Below the pieces are notes generated by a model that was not told the origin of the DNA, did not search any database, and saw only the letters and a program-made list of their open reading frames with translations. The translations under genes were made by a program, and so were the position numbers. A stretch of DNA of 64,000 bases from GCA-2733415 sp965178635 (GTDB taxonomy: Bacteria; Bacteroidota; Bacteroidia; Flavobacteriales; Flavobacteriaceae): assembly GCA_965178635.1 (NCBI GenBank), contig CBCXVT010000029.1, positions 1 through 64,000 of the forward strand, given 5' to 3'. Shown in pieces: positions 16,194 to 24,562 of this stretch (position 1 is the stretch's first letter; the number at the start of each line of letters is the position of its first letter).

Positions 16194-16596
16194 ATAACGA
16201 GGCTACATAAGATTTCTCCGAATCTGCATTTTTGATGCGATTCTCAATTGTATTTTCTAAAGTTGAAATAAACCCATACGATTCTATATTTGTGTCTGCC
16301 CAACAAGTATCTGTTCCTTTATGACAGGTAGGTCCATTTGGATTCACTTGTAGTAAAAGTGTATCATTATCACAGTCATTCTTTACTGATACTAAATTCA
16401 GAAAATTACCACTTTCCTCACCCTTTGTCCATAAACATTGTTTTGTTCTGCTATAAAAAGTGACTTTATTAGTATCACGTGTTTTGTTGTAGGCCTCTTC
16501 ATTCATATAACCTAACATCAAAACATTTTTGGTTTCTGAATCCTGTATAATTACTGGGACTAACCCATCGTTACTCTTATTAAAATCAATTATCAT
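16186..16596 (-). CDS. hisI: Phosphoribosyl-AMP cyclohydrolase part of HisIE
   Basis: The HisI domain (136 aa) opens the adenine ring of phosphoribosyl-AMP, step 3 of histidine synthesis. Metal-binding and active-site motifs are present: MLGYMNEEAYNKT, FYSRTKQCLWTKGEESGN, DCDNDTLLLQVNPNGPTCHKG and DTCW, with the zinc-ligand cysteines. It stops at TAA right where a HisIE fusion would continue into HisE. The start overlaps the end of hisF by 11 nt, consistent with a coupled operon. HisI alone is functional in other bacteria, so this half should be active as written. Confidence 0.9.
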   Translation of the reverse strand: MIIDFNKSNDGLVPVIIQDSETKNVLMLGYMNEEAYNKTRDTNKVTFYSRTKQCLWTKGEESGNFLNLVSVKNDCDNDTLLLQVNPNGPTCHKGTDTCWADTNIESYGFISTLENTIENRIKNADSEKSYVASLFA

Positions 16597-17350
16597 AATC
16601 GTACTGTAATTTTATTATTTTGTAATTCATTTTTTTTAAATCTGGTATACTAATCTCCCCAAAGTGAAATACGCTTGCTGCCAAAGCGGCATCAGCCTTC
16701 CCTTTTACAAAAGTATCTGTAAAATGTGACACTTCTCCAGCGCCTCCAGAAGCAATAATTGGAATATTAACCAATTCTGATAACTCGGCTAACATTTCAT
16801 TTGCAAAACCATTTTTAGTCCCATCATTTTCCATAGACGTAAACAAAATTTCACCGGCTCCTCTGCGTTCAACTTCCACAGCCCAATCAACTAGCCTAAT
16901 GTTTGTAGCCACTTTACCGCCTACTAAATGTACTATCCATTCGTTATTAATTCGTTTAGCATCTATTGCAACAACTACACATTGACTTCCGAATTGCTGG
17001 GATAATTCATTAATTAACTCTGGGCGTTTTACTGCTGATGAATTAACAGAGACTTTATCTGCACCAGATTTTAATAACAACTCAACATCTTCTACAGTTG
17101 ATATACCACCACCAACGGTAAACGGAATATTGACTTGTTCTGCTACTTTTAATACTAAGTCAAGTAATGTTTTACGACGTTCTTCAGTTGCAGAAATATC
17201 TAAAAACACTAATTCATCAGCGCCGTTGTGGGCGTAGGTTTTTGCTAGTTCTACTGGGTCACCAGCATCACGAAGGTTGACAAAATTAACACCTTTTACA
17301 GTACGTCCGTTTTTAATATCTAAGCAGGGGATAATTCGTTTTGTTAACAT
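16586..17350 (-). CDS. hisF: Imidazole glycerol phosphate synthase, cyclase subunit
   Basis: A 254-aa (beta/alpha)8-barrel that joins ammonia from HisH to PRFAR, giving IGP and AICAR. Both catalytic aspartates are in their motifs: CLDIKNGRTVKGVNF (first strand) and VVAIDAKR (fifth strand). The phosphate-binding glycine loops TVGGGI and IASGGAG are intact, and the length is normal. It follows hisA (broken) within a few nt and overlaps hisI. Its partner subunit HisH is encoded in the same operon upstream of hisA. Confidence 0.97.
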   Translation of the reverse strand: MLTKRIIPCLDIKNGRTVKGVNFVNLRDAGDPVELAKTYAHNGADELVFLDISATEERRKTLLDLVLKVAEQVNIPFTVGGGISTVEDVELLLKSGADKVSVNSSAVKRPELINELSQQFGSQCVVVAIDAKRINNEWIVHLVGGKVATNIRLVDWAVEVERRGAGEILFTSMENDGTKNGFANEMLAELSELVNIPIIASGGAGEVSHFTDTFVKGKADAALAASVFHFGEISIPDLKKMNYKIIKLQYDYDN

Positions 17351-17351
17351 A

Positions 17352-18124
17352 TTAAATACTTATAATATAATTTTCTAATTGCTTCAATGAAATTCTGTTT
17401 TCATAAATAGCCTTACCAATAATCACCCCTTCACAACCTAATTCAGCTAACTTTGGTAATTCATCAAAAGTAGAAATTCCTCCAGAAGCAATTAATTTTA
17501 AATTTGAATTTCTCACATTTAATAATGGATCTCGTTATAAATCTGAAAACTGATGGACCTTGTAACATACCATCTTTAGAAATATCAGTACAAATTACGT
17601 ACTTCAATTCCTTTTTTTTGATATTCTTGAAATAAAAGGATATCAATTCTAAACTCACTTTCTTCTTGCCAACCATCCTGAAATTGCTATCTTTCCTCCT
17701 GAATTATCTGGATAAAAATCGGCTCCTAAAATTATTTTTTCGGACTCCCATAATTTTTCTATCCAACCTTCAAATATTGTTCCGGTATTTTTCACAGCAA
17801 TACTGCCCTCCTGTTATTTGGTTTGCACCAGAATTCAAAAGCAATTTCTCAAATCATCGTTATCAGATTTTAAACCACCACCAAAATCTATTTTTAAATT
17901 GGTTTTGGTTGCAATTTTTTCTAATATCGTTATAATTAATAATCTGACTTGCTTTTGCACCATCTAAATCTACTACAGGTGTAAGTATTCTATACCTGAC
18001 TAGCTTCAAATTCTTTCGCGACTTCTAATGGACTTTCATTATATATTTTTTTAGTGTTATAATCGCCTTTTGACAAACGCACACATTTACCATCTATAAT
18101 ATCTATTGCTGGTATTATTCTCAT
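17352..18124 (-). pseudogene. hisA: HisA (ProFAR isomerase) with many frameshifts
   Basis: The gene starts correctly (ATG 18124, MRIIPAIDIIDGKCVRLSKG) and ends correctly (ILKQLENYIIS-type tail, stop at 17352), but the frame breaks at least eight times between. Recognisable pieces in all three frames include VDLDGAKASQI, KIDFGGGLKSDND, ILGADFYPDNSGGKIA, YVICTDISKDGMLQGPSV and LIASGGISTFDELPKLAELG. Rebuilding the protein needs about 247 codons, whereas the interval is 773 nt, about 29 nt too long. The lesions are thus mainly 1-2 nt insertions. That resembles uncorrected long-read sequence more than bacterial pseudogene decay, which usually loses bases. All flanking his genes are intact. Confidence 0.85.
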
Positions 18125-18702
18125 AACTCTATAAAGTTTTTTAACAGTTGTTCACCTGACATGCTACTCTTTTCTGGGTGAAATTGCACGCCATAAAAAT
18201 TATCTTTTTGCAAAGCGGATGCGTAATTTACATCGTACTTGGTTGTTGCTATTTGATGATTACATACCTCTACATAATAACTGTGTACTAAATACATATA
18301 ATCCTGTTCTTTAATACCATTAAATAATGAAGAATTTAAATTCATAATGGTATTCCATCCCATCTGTGGTACTTTTACATTCGTAGAAAAGCGTTTTACT
18401 TTTACATCAAATATTCCCAAACCTTTAGTGTTATTTTCTTCAGTTGACGCACACATTAATTGCATACCTAAACATATACCTAAAACGGGCTGTTTTAAAT
18501 TTGGAATTAATCCATCTAAACCGCTTTCTTTCAATTTATTCATCGCAAAACTCGCTTCTCCAACTCCAGGAAATATTACTTTATCTGCAGATTTAATTAC
18601 TGAAACATCATTTGAAACTACAGCATCAAAACCCTGTCTTTTAATAGCAAACTGAACACTCTTAGTATTCCCTGCACCATAATCAATTATTACAATATTC
18701 AT
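18121..18702 (-). CDS. hisH: Imidazole glycerol phosphate synthase, glutamine amidotransferase subunit
   Basis: A 193-aa class I glutamine amidotransferase that releases ammonia for HisF. The nucleophile elbow LGICLGMQLM carries the catalytic Cys, and the C-terminal QFHPEKS carries the catalytic His and Glu. The oxyanion region PGVGEASFAM and the N-terminal IIDYGAGNTKS are also typical. It overlaps the hisB stop by one base and its own stop overlaps the hisA start (ATGA-type arrangement), so translation is coupled along the operon. Confidence 0.97.
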   Translation of the reverse strand: MNIVIIDYGAGNTKSVQFAIKRQGFDAVVSNDVSVIKSADKVIFPGVGEASFAMNKLKESGLDGLIPNLKQPVLGICLGMQLMCASTEENNTKGLGIFDVKVKRFSTNVKVPQMGWNTIMNLNSSLFNGIKEQDYMYLVHSYYVEVCNHQIATTKYDVNYASALQKDNFYGVQFHPEKSSMSGEQLLKNFIEL

Positions 18703-19835
18703 TATAACATCCCTTTTGTTGATGGTAAAATCATTTTTTCTGGATCTCTTTTTACTGCTACTTTAATAGCTTTTGCAAAGGTTTTAAAAATAGCTTCGAT
18801 TTTGTGGTGTTCATTTGTCCCTTCAGCTTTTATATTTAAGTTACATTTTGCACCATCTGTGAACGATTTAAAAAAATGAAAAAACATTTCTGTTGGCATT
18901 TTACCAATCATTTCTCTTTTAAATTCTGCTTCCCAAACCATCCAGTTTCTACCACCAAAATCAATAGCCACTTGCGCTAAACAGTCGTCCATTGGCAAAC
19001 AGAACCCATAACGCTCTATACCAAGTTTATTTCCTAAAGCATCAGCAAACACCTCTCCTAAAGCAATAGCAGTATCTTCTATAGTGTGGTGTTCATCAAC
19101 TTCTAAATCGCCTTTAACTTCAATGTTTAAATCCATTTGACCGTGACGTGCAATTTGATCTAACATGTGATCAAAAAAAGCAATACCTGTATCAATTTTA
19201 CTCTTTCCGGTGCCGTCTAAATTTAAGTCGATTTTAATTTTAGTTTCATTGGTATTTCTAACTGTTGACGCTGTACGTTCTTGTAATTTTAAGAACTCAT
19301 AAATAGCATTCCAGTCACTACTTTCCAAAGCAATATAGTCATCAAGTTCTTCACGTTTTACTGTGATTTCGTCTGTTCCTAAAAACGTTTCATCATTGAT
19401 GTAAATTCCTTTTCCACCAAGATTTTTAGCCAACTCTACATCTGTTAAACGATCACCAATCACGAATGAATTTACTAAATCATAATCCTCAGAAAAATAC
19501 TTGGTTAACAAACCTATATTGGGTTTACGTGTTGGTTGGTTATCCTTAGCAAACGTCACATCTATAATTTCTTCAGTAAACACAATGTCTTCTTCAGCTA
19601 ACGTAGACATTACGAAATTATGCACAGGCCAGAATGAACTTTCCGGATATACTTCAGTTCCTAAACCATCTTGATTGGTTACTAAAACTAGTTCAAAATC
19701 TAACTCCTTAGCAATTTTACTTAAGCCTTGGAATACCTTTGGATAAAATACTAATTTTTCAAATGAATCCGTTTGTTCATCTGCAGGTTCTTTAATTAAA
19801 GTTCCGTCTCTATCTATAAATAATACTTTTTTCAT
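18702..19835 (-). CDS. hisB: Bifunctional histidinol-phosphatase / IGP dehydratase
   Basis: A 377-aa fusion performing two non-consecutive steps. The N-terminal HAD phosphatase (about 1-165) has motif I FIDRDGTLIKEP and the K/GDRLTDVELAKN motif IV. The C-terminal IGP dehydratase (about 185-377) has DHMLDQIARHGQMDL, DEHHTIEDTAIALGEV and NEHHKIEAIFK, whose histidines bind the two manganese ions. This fused form is usual in Bacteroidota and gamma-proteobacteria. It abuts hisC upstream (one-base overlap at 19835) and hisH downstream. Confidence 0.97.
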   Translation of the reverse strand: MKKVLFIDRDGTLIKEPADEQTDSFEKLVFYPKVFQGLSKIAKELDFELVLVTNQDGLGTEVYPESSFWPVHNFVMSTLAEEDIVFTEEIIDVTFAKDNQPTRKPNIGLLTKYFSEDYDLVNSFVIGDRLTDVELAKNLGGKGIYINDETFLGTDEITVKREELDDYIALESSDWNAIYEFLKLQERTASTVRNTNETKIKIDLNLDGTGKSKIDTGIAFFDHMLDQIARHGQMDLNIEVKGDLEVDEHHTIEDTAIALGEVFADALGNKLGIERYGFCLPMDDCLAQVAIDFGGRNWMVWEAEFKREMIGKMPTEMFFHFFKSFTDGAKCNLNIKAEGTNEHHKIEAIFKTFAKAIKVAVKRDPEKMILPSTKGML

Positions 19836-20869
19836 TATAATGTTTTTAGCGTGTCTATTAACCGTTTATTTTCTTCTGATGTTCCTATCGTTAGTCTTAA
19901 ACAATTGTCACACAGCACTTGTTTTGTTCTATTTCTAATTACGATACCTTTAGCTATTAGTTGTTCATAACGTTTATTGGCATCATCTACTTGTATGAGT
20001 ACAAAATTTGCATCTGTAGGGTAAATCTTTTTTACAAAATCAATTTGTTCTAATTGCTTGATTAAATTTTGACGTTCTGTCTTTATTAATTCTATTTCTG
20101 TTCTAACCTTTTCTAAATCTTTTAATCGTTCAATTGCACGTAATTGAGTTAATTGATTAACATTATACGGTGGCTTGATACTGTTTAAAACTGAGATTAT
20201 TTCTGTAGATGCATAACAAACACCCAAACGAATTCCTGCCAATCCATAAGCTTTAGATAATGTTTGTGTTATGACCAAATTAGGAAATTCATCTAAGTGG
20301 TCTAACCAGCTATTAGTTTCTGAAAAATCAATGTACGCTTCGTCAATTACAACAACTCCATTAAAACTATTTAACAGGTTTTCAACTTCAAATGTATTAA
20401 AACTGTTACCTGTTGGGTTGTTTGGCGAACATAAAAACAACAATTTACTATTAGCATCTGCTGCAGCTAAAATTTGCACGACAGCAGGTTGAAAATCTGG
20501 TGTTAAAGACACTTCTTTTGTTGTAATAGCATTGATGTTTGCTAACACATTATACATGCCGTAAGTTGGTGGAAGAGTAATAATATTATCTTTATTTGGT
20601 TCACAGAATGCTCTAAACAACAAGTCCAAAACCTCATCACTTCCATTCCCTAATAAGATATTTGTTTTTGGAATATCTTTTTGTTCAGATAGTAATTGCT
20701 TTACCGATTGTTGTTGCGGATCAGGATATCTATTCACATTAGTGGCAAATGGATTTTCGTTAGCATCTAAAAACACCATGTTGTTTTCAAACTCTGTAAA
20801 CTCATCTCTTGCAGAAGAATACGGCGTTATATTTTTAATATTATCCCTTACTAAATTTAACACACTCAT
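19835..20869 (-). CDS. hisC: Histidinol-phosphate aminotransferase
   Basis: A 344-aa class II PLP aminotransferase converting imidazole-acetol phosphate to histidinol phosphate. It has LGNGSDEVLDLLFRA (cofactor phosphate region), SPNNPTGN, VIDEAYIDFSE, the PLP-lysine motif TLSKAYGLAGIRLG and the C-terminal arginine region IVIRNRTKQ, then LRLTIGTSEEN. It has one-base overlaps with hisD upstream and hisB downstream, so it is part of one polycistronic unit. Confidence 0.97.
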   Translation of the reverse strand: MSVLNLVRDNIKNITPYSSARDEFTEFENNMVFLDANENPFATNVNRYPDPQQQSVKQLLSEQKDIPKTNILLGNGSDEVLDLLFRAFCEPNKDNIITLPPTYGMYNVLANINAITTKEVSLTPDFQPAVVQILAAADANSKLLFLCSPNNPTGNSFNTFEVENLLNSFNGVVVIDEAYIDFSETNSWLDHLDEFPNLVITQTLSKAYGLAGIRLGVCYASTEIISVLNSIKPPYNVNQLTQLRAIERLKDLEKVRTEIELIKTERQNLIKQLEQIDFVKKIYPTDANFVLIQVDDANKRYEQLIAKGIVIRNRTKQVLCDNCLRLTIGTSEENKRLIDTLKTL

Positions 20870-22149
20870 TACTTTAAACTTTTTAATCTTAATGTTACTG
20901 CATTTTTGTGCGCTTGTAACCCTTCAGCTTCTGCCATCAATTCAATAGCATTACCAATGTTTTGAATTCCTTTCTGTGATATTTTCTGAAATGTAATACT
21001 CTTTGTAAAACTGTCTAAATTAACTCCAGAGTATGCCTTTGCATACCCATTTGTTGGTAGAGTGTGGTTTGTACCTGAAGCATAATCACCTGCACTTTCT
21101 GGTGTGTATTCACCAATAAAAACAGAACCAGCGTTTGTAATACCATTCACAAAGAAGTCATCATTATTTGTAGAAATAATTAAATGCTCAGGTGAATAAT
21201 CATTTATAAAACTTAACGCATCATTCGCATCTTCTATCAAAATTGCTCTTGAAGACTCTAATGCTTTCATTACAACTTCTTTTCTTGGCAATCCATTTGT
21301 TTGCCTTTCAACTTCAACAAGTACATTATCAATAACTTGCTTTGCATCAGATACTAAAATCACTTGACTATCTGCTCCATGTTCCGCCTGACTCAATAAA
21401 TCGGACGCTACAAAAGCAGGATTAGAAGATGCATCTGCAACTACTAATAATTCACTAGGCCCTGCAGGCATATCAATTGCTATACCATATTTTGTAGCTA
21501 GTTGTTTTGCAACCGTTACATATTGGTTTCCTGGCCCGAATATTTTTGACACTTTAGCTACAGAATCTGTACCAAAAGTCATTGCAGCAATAGCTTGAAT
21601 ACCTCCAATTTTATAAATTTTAGTCACACCACATAATTGTGCCGCATACAAAATAGCAGGATTAACTTGTCCGTTTTTATCAGGTGGCGTGCACAACACT
21701 ATTTCTTTACAGCCTGCAATTTTTGCAGGAATGGCTAACATTAATACTGTTGAAAATAGCGGTGCTGTACCTCCTGGTATATATAATCCTATTTTATCTA
21801 TAGCTCGTTTTTCTTGCCAACACAAAACACCAGGTGCCGTTTCTACACTAACACGTTCTGTTTTTTGAGCGCTGTGAAATCTTTCAATATTAGTTTTTGC
21901 TAATTGAATGGCTTCCTTTAATTCTGATGATACCATTGAAGTTGCTGTATCAATTTCTTTTTGTGTAACAATCGTATTTTCTAAAGTCACACCATCAAAA
22001 ATAGTTGTATATCTTGTAATTGCAGAATCCCCGTTTACAGCAACATCCTTAAAAATTTCGTTGACTGTATTTTCTATATCTTCTACAGATTTTGTTGGTC
22101 GTTCTAATAACGATTTCCAATTTTTTGTGTTTAATTCTATTAAATTCAT
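20869..22149 (-). CDS. hisD: Histidinol dehydrogenase
   Basis: A 426-aa zinc enzyme carrying out the last two NAD-dependent oxidations to histidine. Conserved segments are IGLYIPGGTAPLFSTVLML, FGPGNQYVTVAK, MPAGPSELLVVAD, DLLSQAEHGADSQVIL (zinc-binding Gln/His) and NDYSPEHLII, with GDYASGTNHTLPTNGYA near the end. The length is typical. It is the second gene of the operon, 12 nt after hisG. Confidence 0.98.
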   Translation of the reverse strand: MNLIELNTKNWKSLLERPTKSVEDIENTVNEIFKDVAVNGDSAITRYTTIFDGVTLENTIVTQKEIDTATSMVSSELKEAIQLAKTNIERFHSAQKTERVSVETAPGVLCWQEKRAIDKIGLYIPGGTAPLFSTVLMLAIPAKIAGCKEIVLCTPPDKNGQVNPAILYAAQLCGVTKIYKIGGIQAIAAMTFGTDSVAKVSKIFGPGNQYVTVAKQLATKYGIAIDMPAGPSELLVVADASSNPAFVASDLLSQAEHGADSQVILVSDAKQVIDNVLVEVERQTNGLPRKEVVMKALESSRAILIEDANDALSFINDYSPEHLIISTNNDDFFVNGITNAGSVFIGEYTPESAGDYASGTNHTLPTNGYAKAYSGVNLDSFTKSITFQKISQKGIQNIGNAIELMAEAEGLQAHKNAVTLRLKSLK

Positions 22150-22161
22150 CGTTATCTTATT

Positions 22162-23019
22162 TTATATGACCATTTTTTCAATCGGGCAAACTAAAATACC
22201 TTCTGCCCCGTTATTTTTTAACTCTTGTATGATTTCCCAAAATGCATTTTTATTCATTACTGAGTGAACAGAACTCCACCCTTCTTCTGCTAAAGGTAAT
22301 ACTGTTGGGCTACGCATACCAGGCAAAATATCAATTATTGCATCTAACTTGTCATTTGGAGCATTTAACAACACATATCTTGAGTCTCTTCCTTTTAAAA
22401 CCGATTGGATTCTGAATTGTAATTTATTTAATGCGTCTTGTACATCACTTTCAATTTTAGGCGATAAAGCCAAAACCGCTTCTGAAGTCAACAACACTTC
22501 AACTTCTTTTAAATTGTTTTTGAATAATGTAGAACCACTAGAGACAATATCACATATACCATCTGCCAAACCAATGTTTGGAGCAATTTCTACAGAACCA
22601 TTAATGATGTGAATTTGAGTAGACACCCCTTTTTTAGATAAATATTTTTTGACTGTATTTGGGTAAGACGTTGCAATTCTTTTATCTTGAAAATACGTCA
22701 TATCCGTATAGTCATCGGTTTTTGGTATTGCTAATGATACTTTGCATTTTGAAAAACCTAAACGTTCAACAATGCTGATACCATCTCCTTTTTCTATTAA
22801 CACGTTTTCTCCAATAATAGCGATATCCACCACACCATCTTTTAGATACTGAGGAATGTCGCCGTTTCTCAAATAAAAAATTTCTAGCGGGAAGTTACTT
22901 GCTGATGCTTTTAATTGATCTTTACCATTGTCTATTGAAATGCCACAGTCCTTTAAAAGTTGTAAGGAATCTTGGTTGAGACGTCCGGATTTTTGAATTG
23001 CAATTTTTAATTTACTCAT
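22162..23019 (-). CDS. hisG: ATP phosphoribosyltransferase, long form
   Basis: The first enzyme of histidine synthesis (285 aa), joining ATP and PRPP. The catalytic part begins LKIAIQKSGRLNQDSLQLL and contains the PRPP-binding loop DGICDIVSSGSTLFKNN. The length and the C-terminal ferredoxin-like region (LPGMRSPTVLPLAEEGW, VHSVMNKNAFWEI) show it is the long hexameric form with a regulatory domain for histidine feedback, so it needs no HisZ. It is the first structural gene after the leader peptide and attenuator, and is thus controlled both by attenuation and by product inhibition. Confidence 0.97.
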   Translation of the reverse strand: MSKLKIAIQKSGRLNQDSLQLLKDCGISIDNGKDQLKASASNFPLEIFYLRNGDIPQYLKDGVVDIAIIGENVLIEKGDGISIVERLGFSKCKVSLAIPKTDDYTDMTYFQDKRIATSYPNTVKKYLSKKGVSTQIHIINGSVEIAPNIGLADGICDIVSSGSTLFKNNLKEVEVLLTSEAVLALSPKIESDVQDALNKLQFRIQSVLKGRDSRYVLLNAPNDKLDAIIDILPGMRSPTVLPLAEEGWSSVHSVMNKNAFWEIIQELKNNGAEGILVCPIEKMVI

Positions 23020-23082
23020 GTTGCTTGTTTAGTGTTGTTGAGTAAATCATTCAAAGAAGAATATTTCGCGAAAAGGAAACAA

Positions 23083-23113
23083 AAAACCCGTTTGATTTAC
23101 TCAAACGGGTTTT
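23083..23113 (-). promoter_or_regulatory. his operon attenuator (terminator with alternative antiterminator)
   Basis: Read on the minus strand, AAAACCCGTTTGA (right arm on the plus map, 23101-23113) pairs with TCAAACGGGTTTT (23083-23095) and is followed by T residues to 23081: an intrinsic terminator 60 nt upstream of hisG. The 5' arm includes CGTTTGAG (23100-23107). It can instead pair over 8 bp, with one G-U, with CTCAAGCG (23153-23160), which lies inside the last codons of the leader peptide. A ribosome stalled on His codons leaves CTCAAGCG free, favouring the antiterminator. Confidence 0.85.
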
Positions 23114-23146
23114 AAAATATATTAGTTAATTTTATTCAATACATTC

Positions 23147-23203
23147 TCAGTTCGCTTGAGGGCAAATATGAAAATGATGATGATGTAATTGAATAAAGTT
23201 CAT
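23147..23203 (-). CDS. hisL: his operon leader peptide
   Basis: An 18-codon frame encoding MNFIQLHHHHFHICPQAN, followed by TGA. Five of six consecutive codons (positions 7-12) are His codons, all CAT. It starts about 15-20 nt after the predicted promoter and ends about 35 nt before the attenuator terminator. Translation speed through the His codons would report charged tRNA-His levels and set whether the terminator forms. Its 5' TTTATTCAAT (around codons 3-5) is also perfectly complementary to ATTGAATAAA just after the stop codon, a possible protector helix. This is the classical leader layout, here in a Bacteroidota genome. Confidence 0.93.
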   Translation of the reverse strand: MNFIQLHHHHFHICPQAN

Positions 23204-23220
23204 GTCTATTTTTGTTGGTA

Positions 23221-23252
23221 CAAATATTTGAAATTATTTTTTAATAAACCAA
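23221..23252 (-). promoter_or_regulatory. his operon promoter
   Basis: On the minus strand TTG (23250-23252) is followed after 21 nt by AATATTTG (23221-23228), one mismatch from TAnnTTTG. Transcription would start near 23213, about 10 nt before the leader-peptide ATG. Confidence 0.6.
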
Positions 23253-23271
23253 ATAATTCTAATCATTATTT

Positions 23272-23946
23272 TTAAAACAATGTATACAACGTCGTTTTAA
23301 TAAGTCCTTTATTATCACCTAAAGTCAATGACAGTAATAGATTCTCTTCTTTTACCTGAAAATTAAATGGCGGTGCTAACACATCTAAACCGCTTTGTTT
23401 TTTTAATCGAATACCTTGACCGGAAATAATATCTACATTTGGCGTAAATTGTTCACTGGGTACATGTTCTGTCAAAACAACATATTTATAAGCTGTTAAT
23501 TTTGCCAAGACATTTTGCACTTCAGTATTAGACAGATGTTGCAATACTTGCCTTATTATCACACAATCACCAGAAGGTAACTCATCTACAGCAATATCTA
23601 AACATTGGAACTCTAAATTATCTGCTTTAAAGTGCATGGTATTGTATGTTATCAAAGCATCAACAATATCTACAGCGATATATTGTTTTGTATATGGCAC
23701 CAATTCTTTCCCTATATTAAAATCACCACAACCCAAATCGCAAACTGCAAGTGGAGTTTGAAACGATTTTAAAAACGATACTATTGCTTGAATATAGGGC
23801 TCTATTATTTCAGGCTTATGAGAGCCTTCACCAGAATAAAAATTATCTTCTTTTCCGCCCCAGAGTTTCATATCATAAACTTGTGTCATGGCTTTTTTAG
23901 TTGGCCACGGTGTCTTTGTTTTTTTTATATCAGTTGATTTACACAT
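23272..23946 (-). CDS. Class I SAM-dependent methyltransferase
   Basis: A 224-aa Rossmann-fold methyltransferase. The SAM-binding motif I is LAVCDLGCGDFNIGKEL, motif II is YIAVDIVDAL, and a post-II acidic turn FQCLDIAVDELPSGDCVIIRQVLQHLSN resembles motif IV/V. The N-terminal KKAMTQVYDMKLWGGKEDNF and a glycine-rich FYSGEGSH are seen in small-molecule or glycan methyltransferases of unknown substrate. It is cytoplasmic with no signal. It ends just upstream of the his promoter and begins 4 nt after a small gene of unknown function, with which it is probably co-transcribed. Confidence 0.85.
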   Translation of the reverse strand: MCKSTDIKKTKTPWPTKKAMTQVYDMKLWGGKEDNFYSGEGSHKPEIIEPYIQAIVSFLKSFQTPLAVCDLGCGDFNIGKELVPYTKQYIAVDIVDALITYNTMHFKADNLEFQCLDIAVDELPSGDCVIIRQVLQHLSNTEVQNVLAKLTAYKYVVLTEHVPSEQFTPNVDIISGQGIRLKKQSGLDVLAPPFNFQVKEENLLLSLTLGDNKGLIKTTLYTLF

Positions 23947-23950
23947 AAAA

Positions 23951-24310
23951 CTAATCCAAATCTTGTGGAGCTTCTATAACCCTAAAACAACGTTCTTCTC
24001 CTAAATACAAAGGATTGCCATGTTTCTCAGACCAGAATCCATCAAATACATCTTTTGTAATGCAACGATACACTACAACACCTTTAAAAATTTTAGAGTC
24101 ATTACCTTTATATCTGAAATTAATCACCAAAATGTTATCTTTAAAAAAACCCGTTCCAGATTGTTCCTGCTCCATATTGATTTCCCATTTAGCCATCACT
24201 CTATTATTTTCATCAAGAGTTAATTTTAATACCCCAGTATAAGTAACCTCGGTACTTTCTTGATTTTTTCCAATAATAGTATATGTTCCAACGAGATCTT
24301 GAGTTGTCAT
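23951..24310 (-). CDS. Hypothetical beta-rich protein (119 aa)
   Basis: A 119-aa protein predicted to be a compact beta-barrel: alternating strands LVGTYTIIGKNQ, EVTYTGVLKLTLDENNRVMA KWEI, GTGFFKDNILVINFRYKG and FKGVVVYRCITKDVFDGFW. The pattern resembles lipocalin-like or FABP-like small barrels, but I cannot assign a family. It has no signal peptide. It is followed by the methyltransferase gene after 4 nt. Its 5' end faces the ancestral tRNA-Pro terminator, so it marks the last ordinary chromosomal gene before the island. Confidence 0.72.
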   Translation of the reverse strand: MTTQDLVGTYTIIGKNQESTEVTYTGVLKLTLDENNRVMAKWEINMEQEQSGTGFFKDNILVINFRYKGNDSKIFKGVVVYRCITKDVFDGFWSEKHGNPLYLGEERCFRVIEAPQDLD

Positions 24311-24339
24311 TTGATTATTTTTAAAATAACTTACAAATA

Positions 24340-24370
24340 AAAAAGCCTCACTTTAAAAGTAAGGCTTTTT
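24340..24370. terminator. Ancestral tRNA-Pro terminator, now separated from the tRNA
   Basis: A stem AAAAAGCCT / AGGCTTTTT extended by ACTT/AAGT across one mismatch. It lies 10 nt from the left att repeat. In the empty chromosome it would directly follow the 3' end of tRNA-Pro on the minus strand, so the island insertion has moved it 33 kb from its gene. Confidence 0.75.
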
Positions 24371-24379
24371 AATATTTCA

Positions 24380-24402
24380 GTCGGGGTGGCAGGATTCGAA
24401 CC
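24380..24402 (-). repeat. attL: 23-bp copy of the tRNA-Pro 3' end
   Basis: These 23 nt are identical to 57658-57680, which are the 3' end (T-arm and acceptor stem) of the intact tRNA-Pro gene. Beyond base 24402 the match to the tRNA stops. This is the duplicated attachment core left by tyrosine-integrase-mediated insertion and marks the distal end of the island. Confidence 0.92.
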
Positions 24403-24562
24403 CCTTGTCTTGCCACTATATAAATCAATACTTTGCGATAACTTATTTTTTTGTTAACCGATATGTAGACTAGTTGTTTGTGCTTTGATAGTTTAATTTG
24501 TTTTAAGTCTTGTATAAAGTTAACAATTTAATTATCTAATACAACATAATTTAACTCAAAAT

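Noticed and set aside
16586..16596. hisF/hisI overlap as another frameshift
   Set aside because: Both proteins have normal ends; an 11-nt overlap is ordinary operon packing.
24380..24460. A complete second tRNA gene at the left end
   Set aside because: Only the 3' 23 nt match tRNA-Pro; no anticodon arm or 5' acceptor strand follows, so it is an attachment-site copy.
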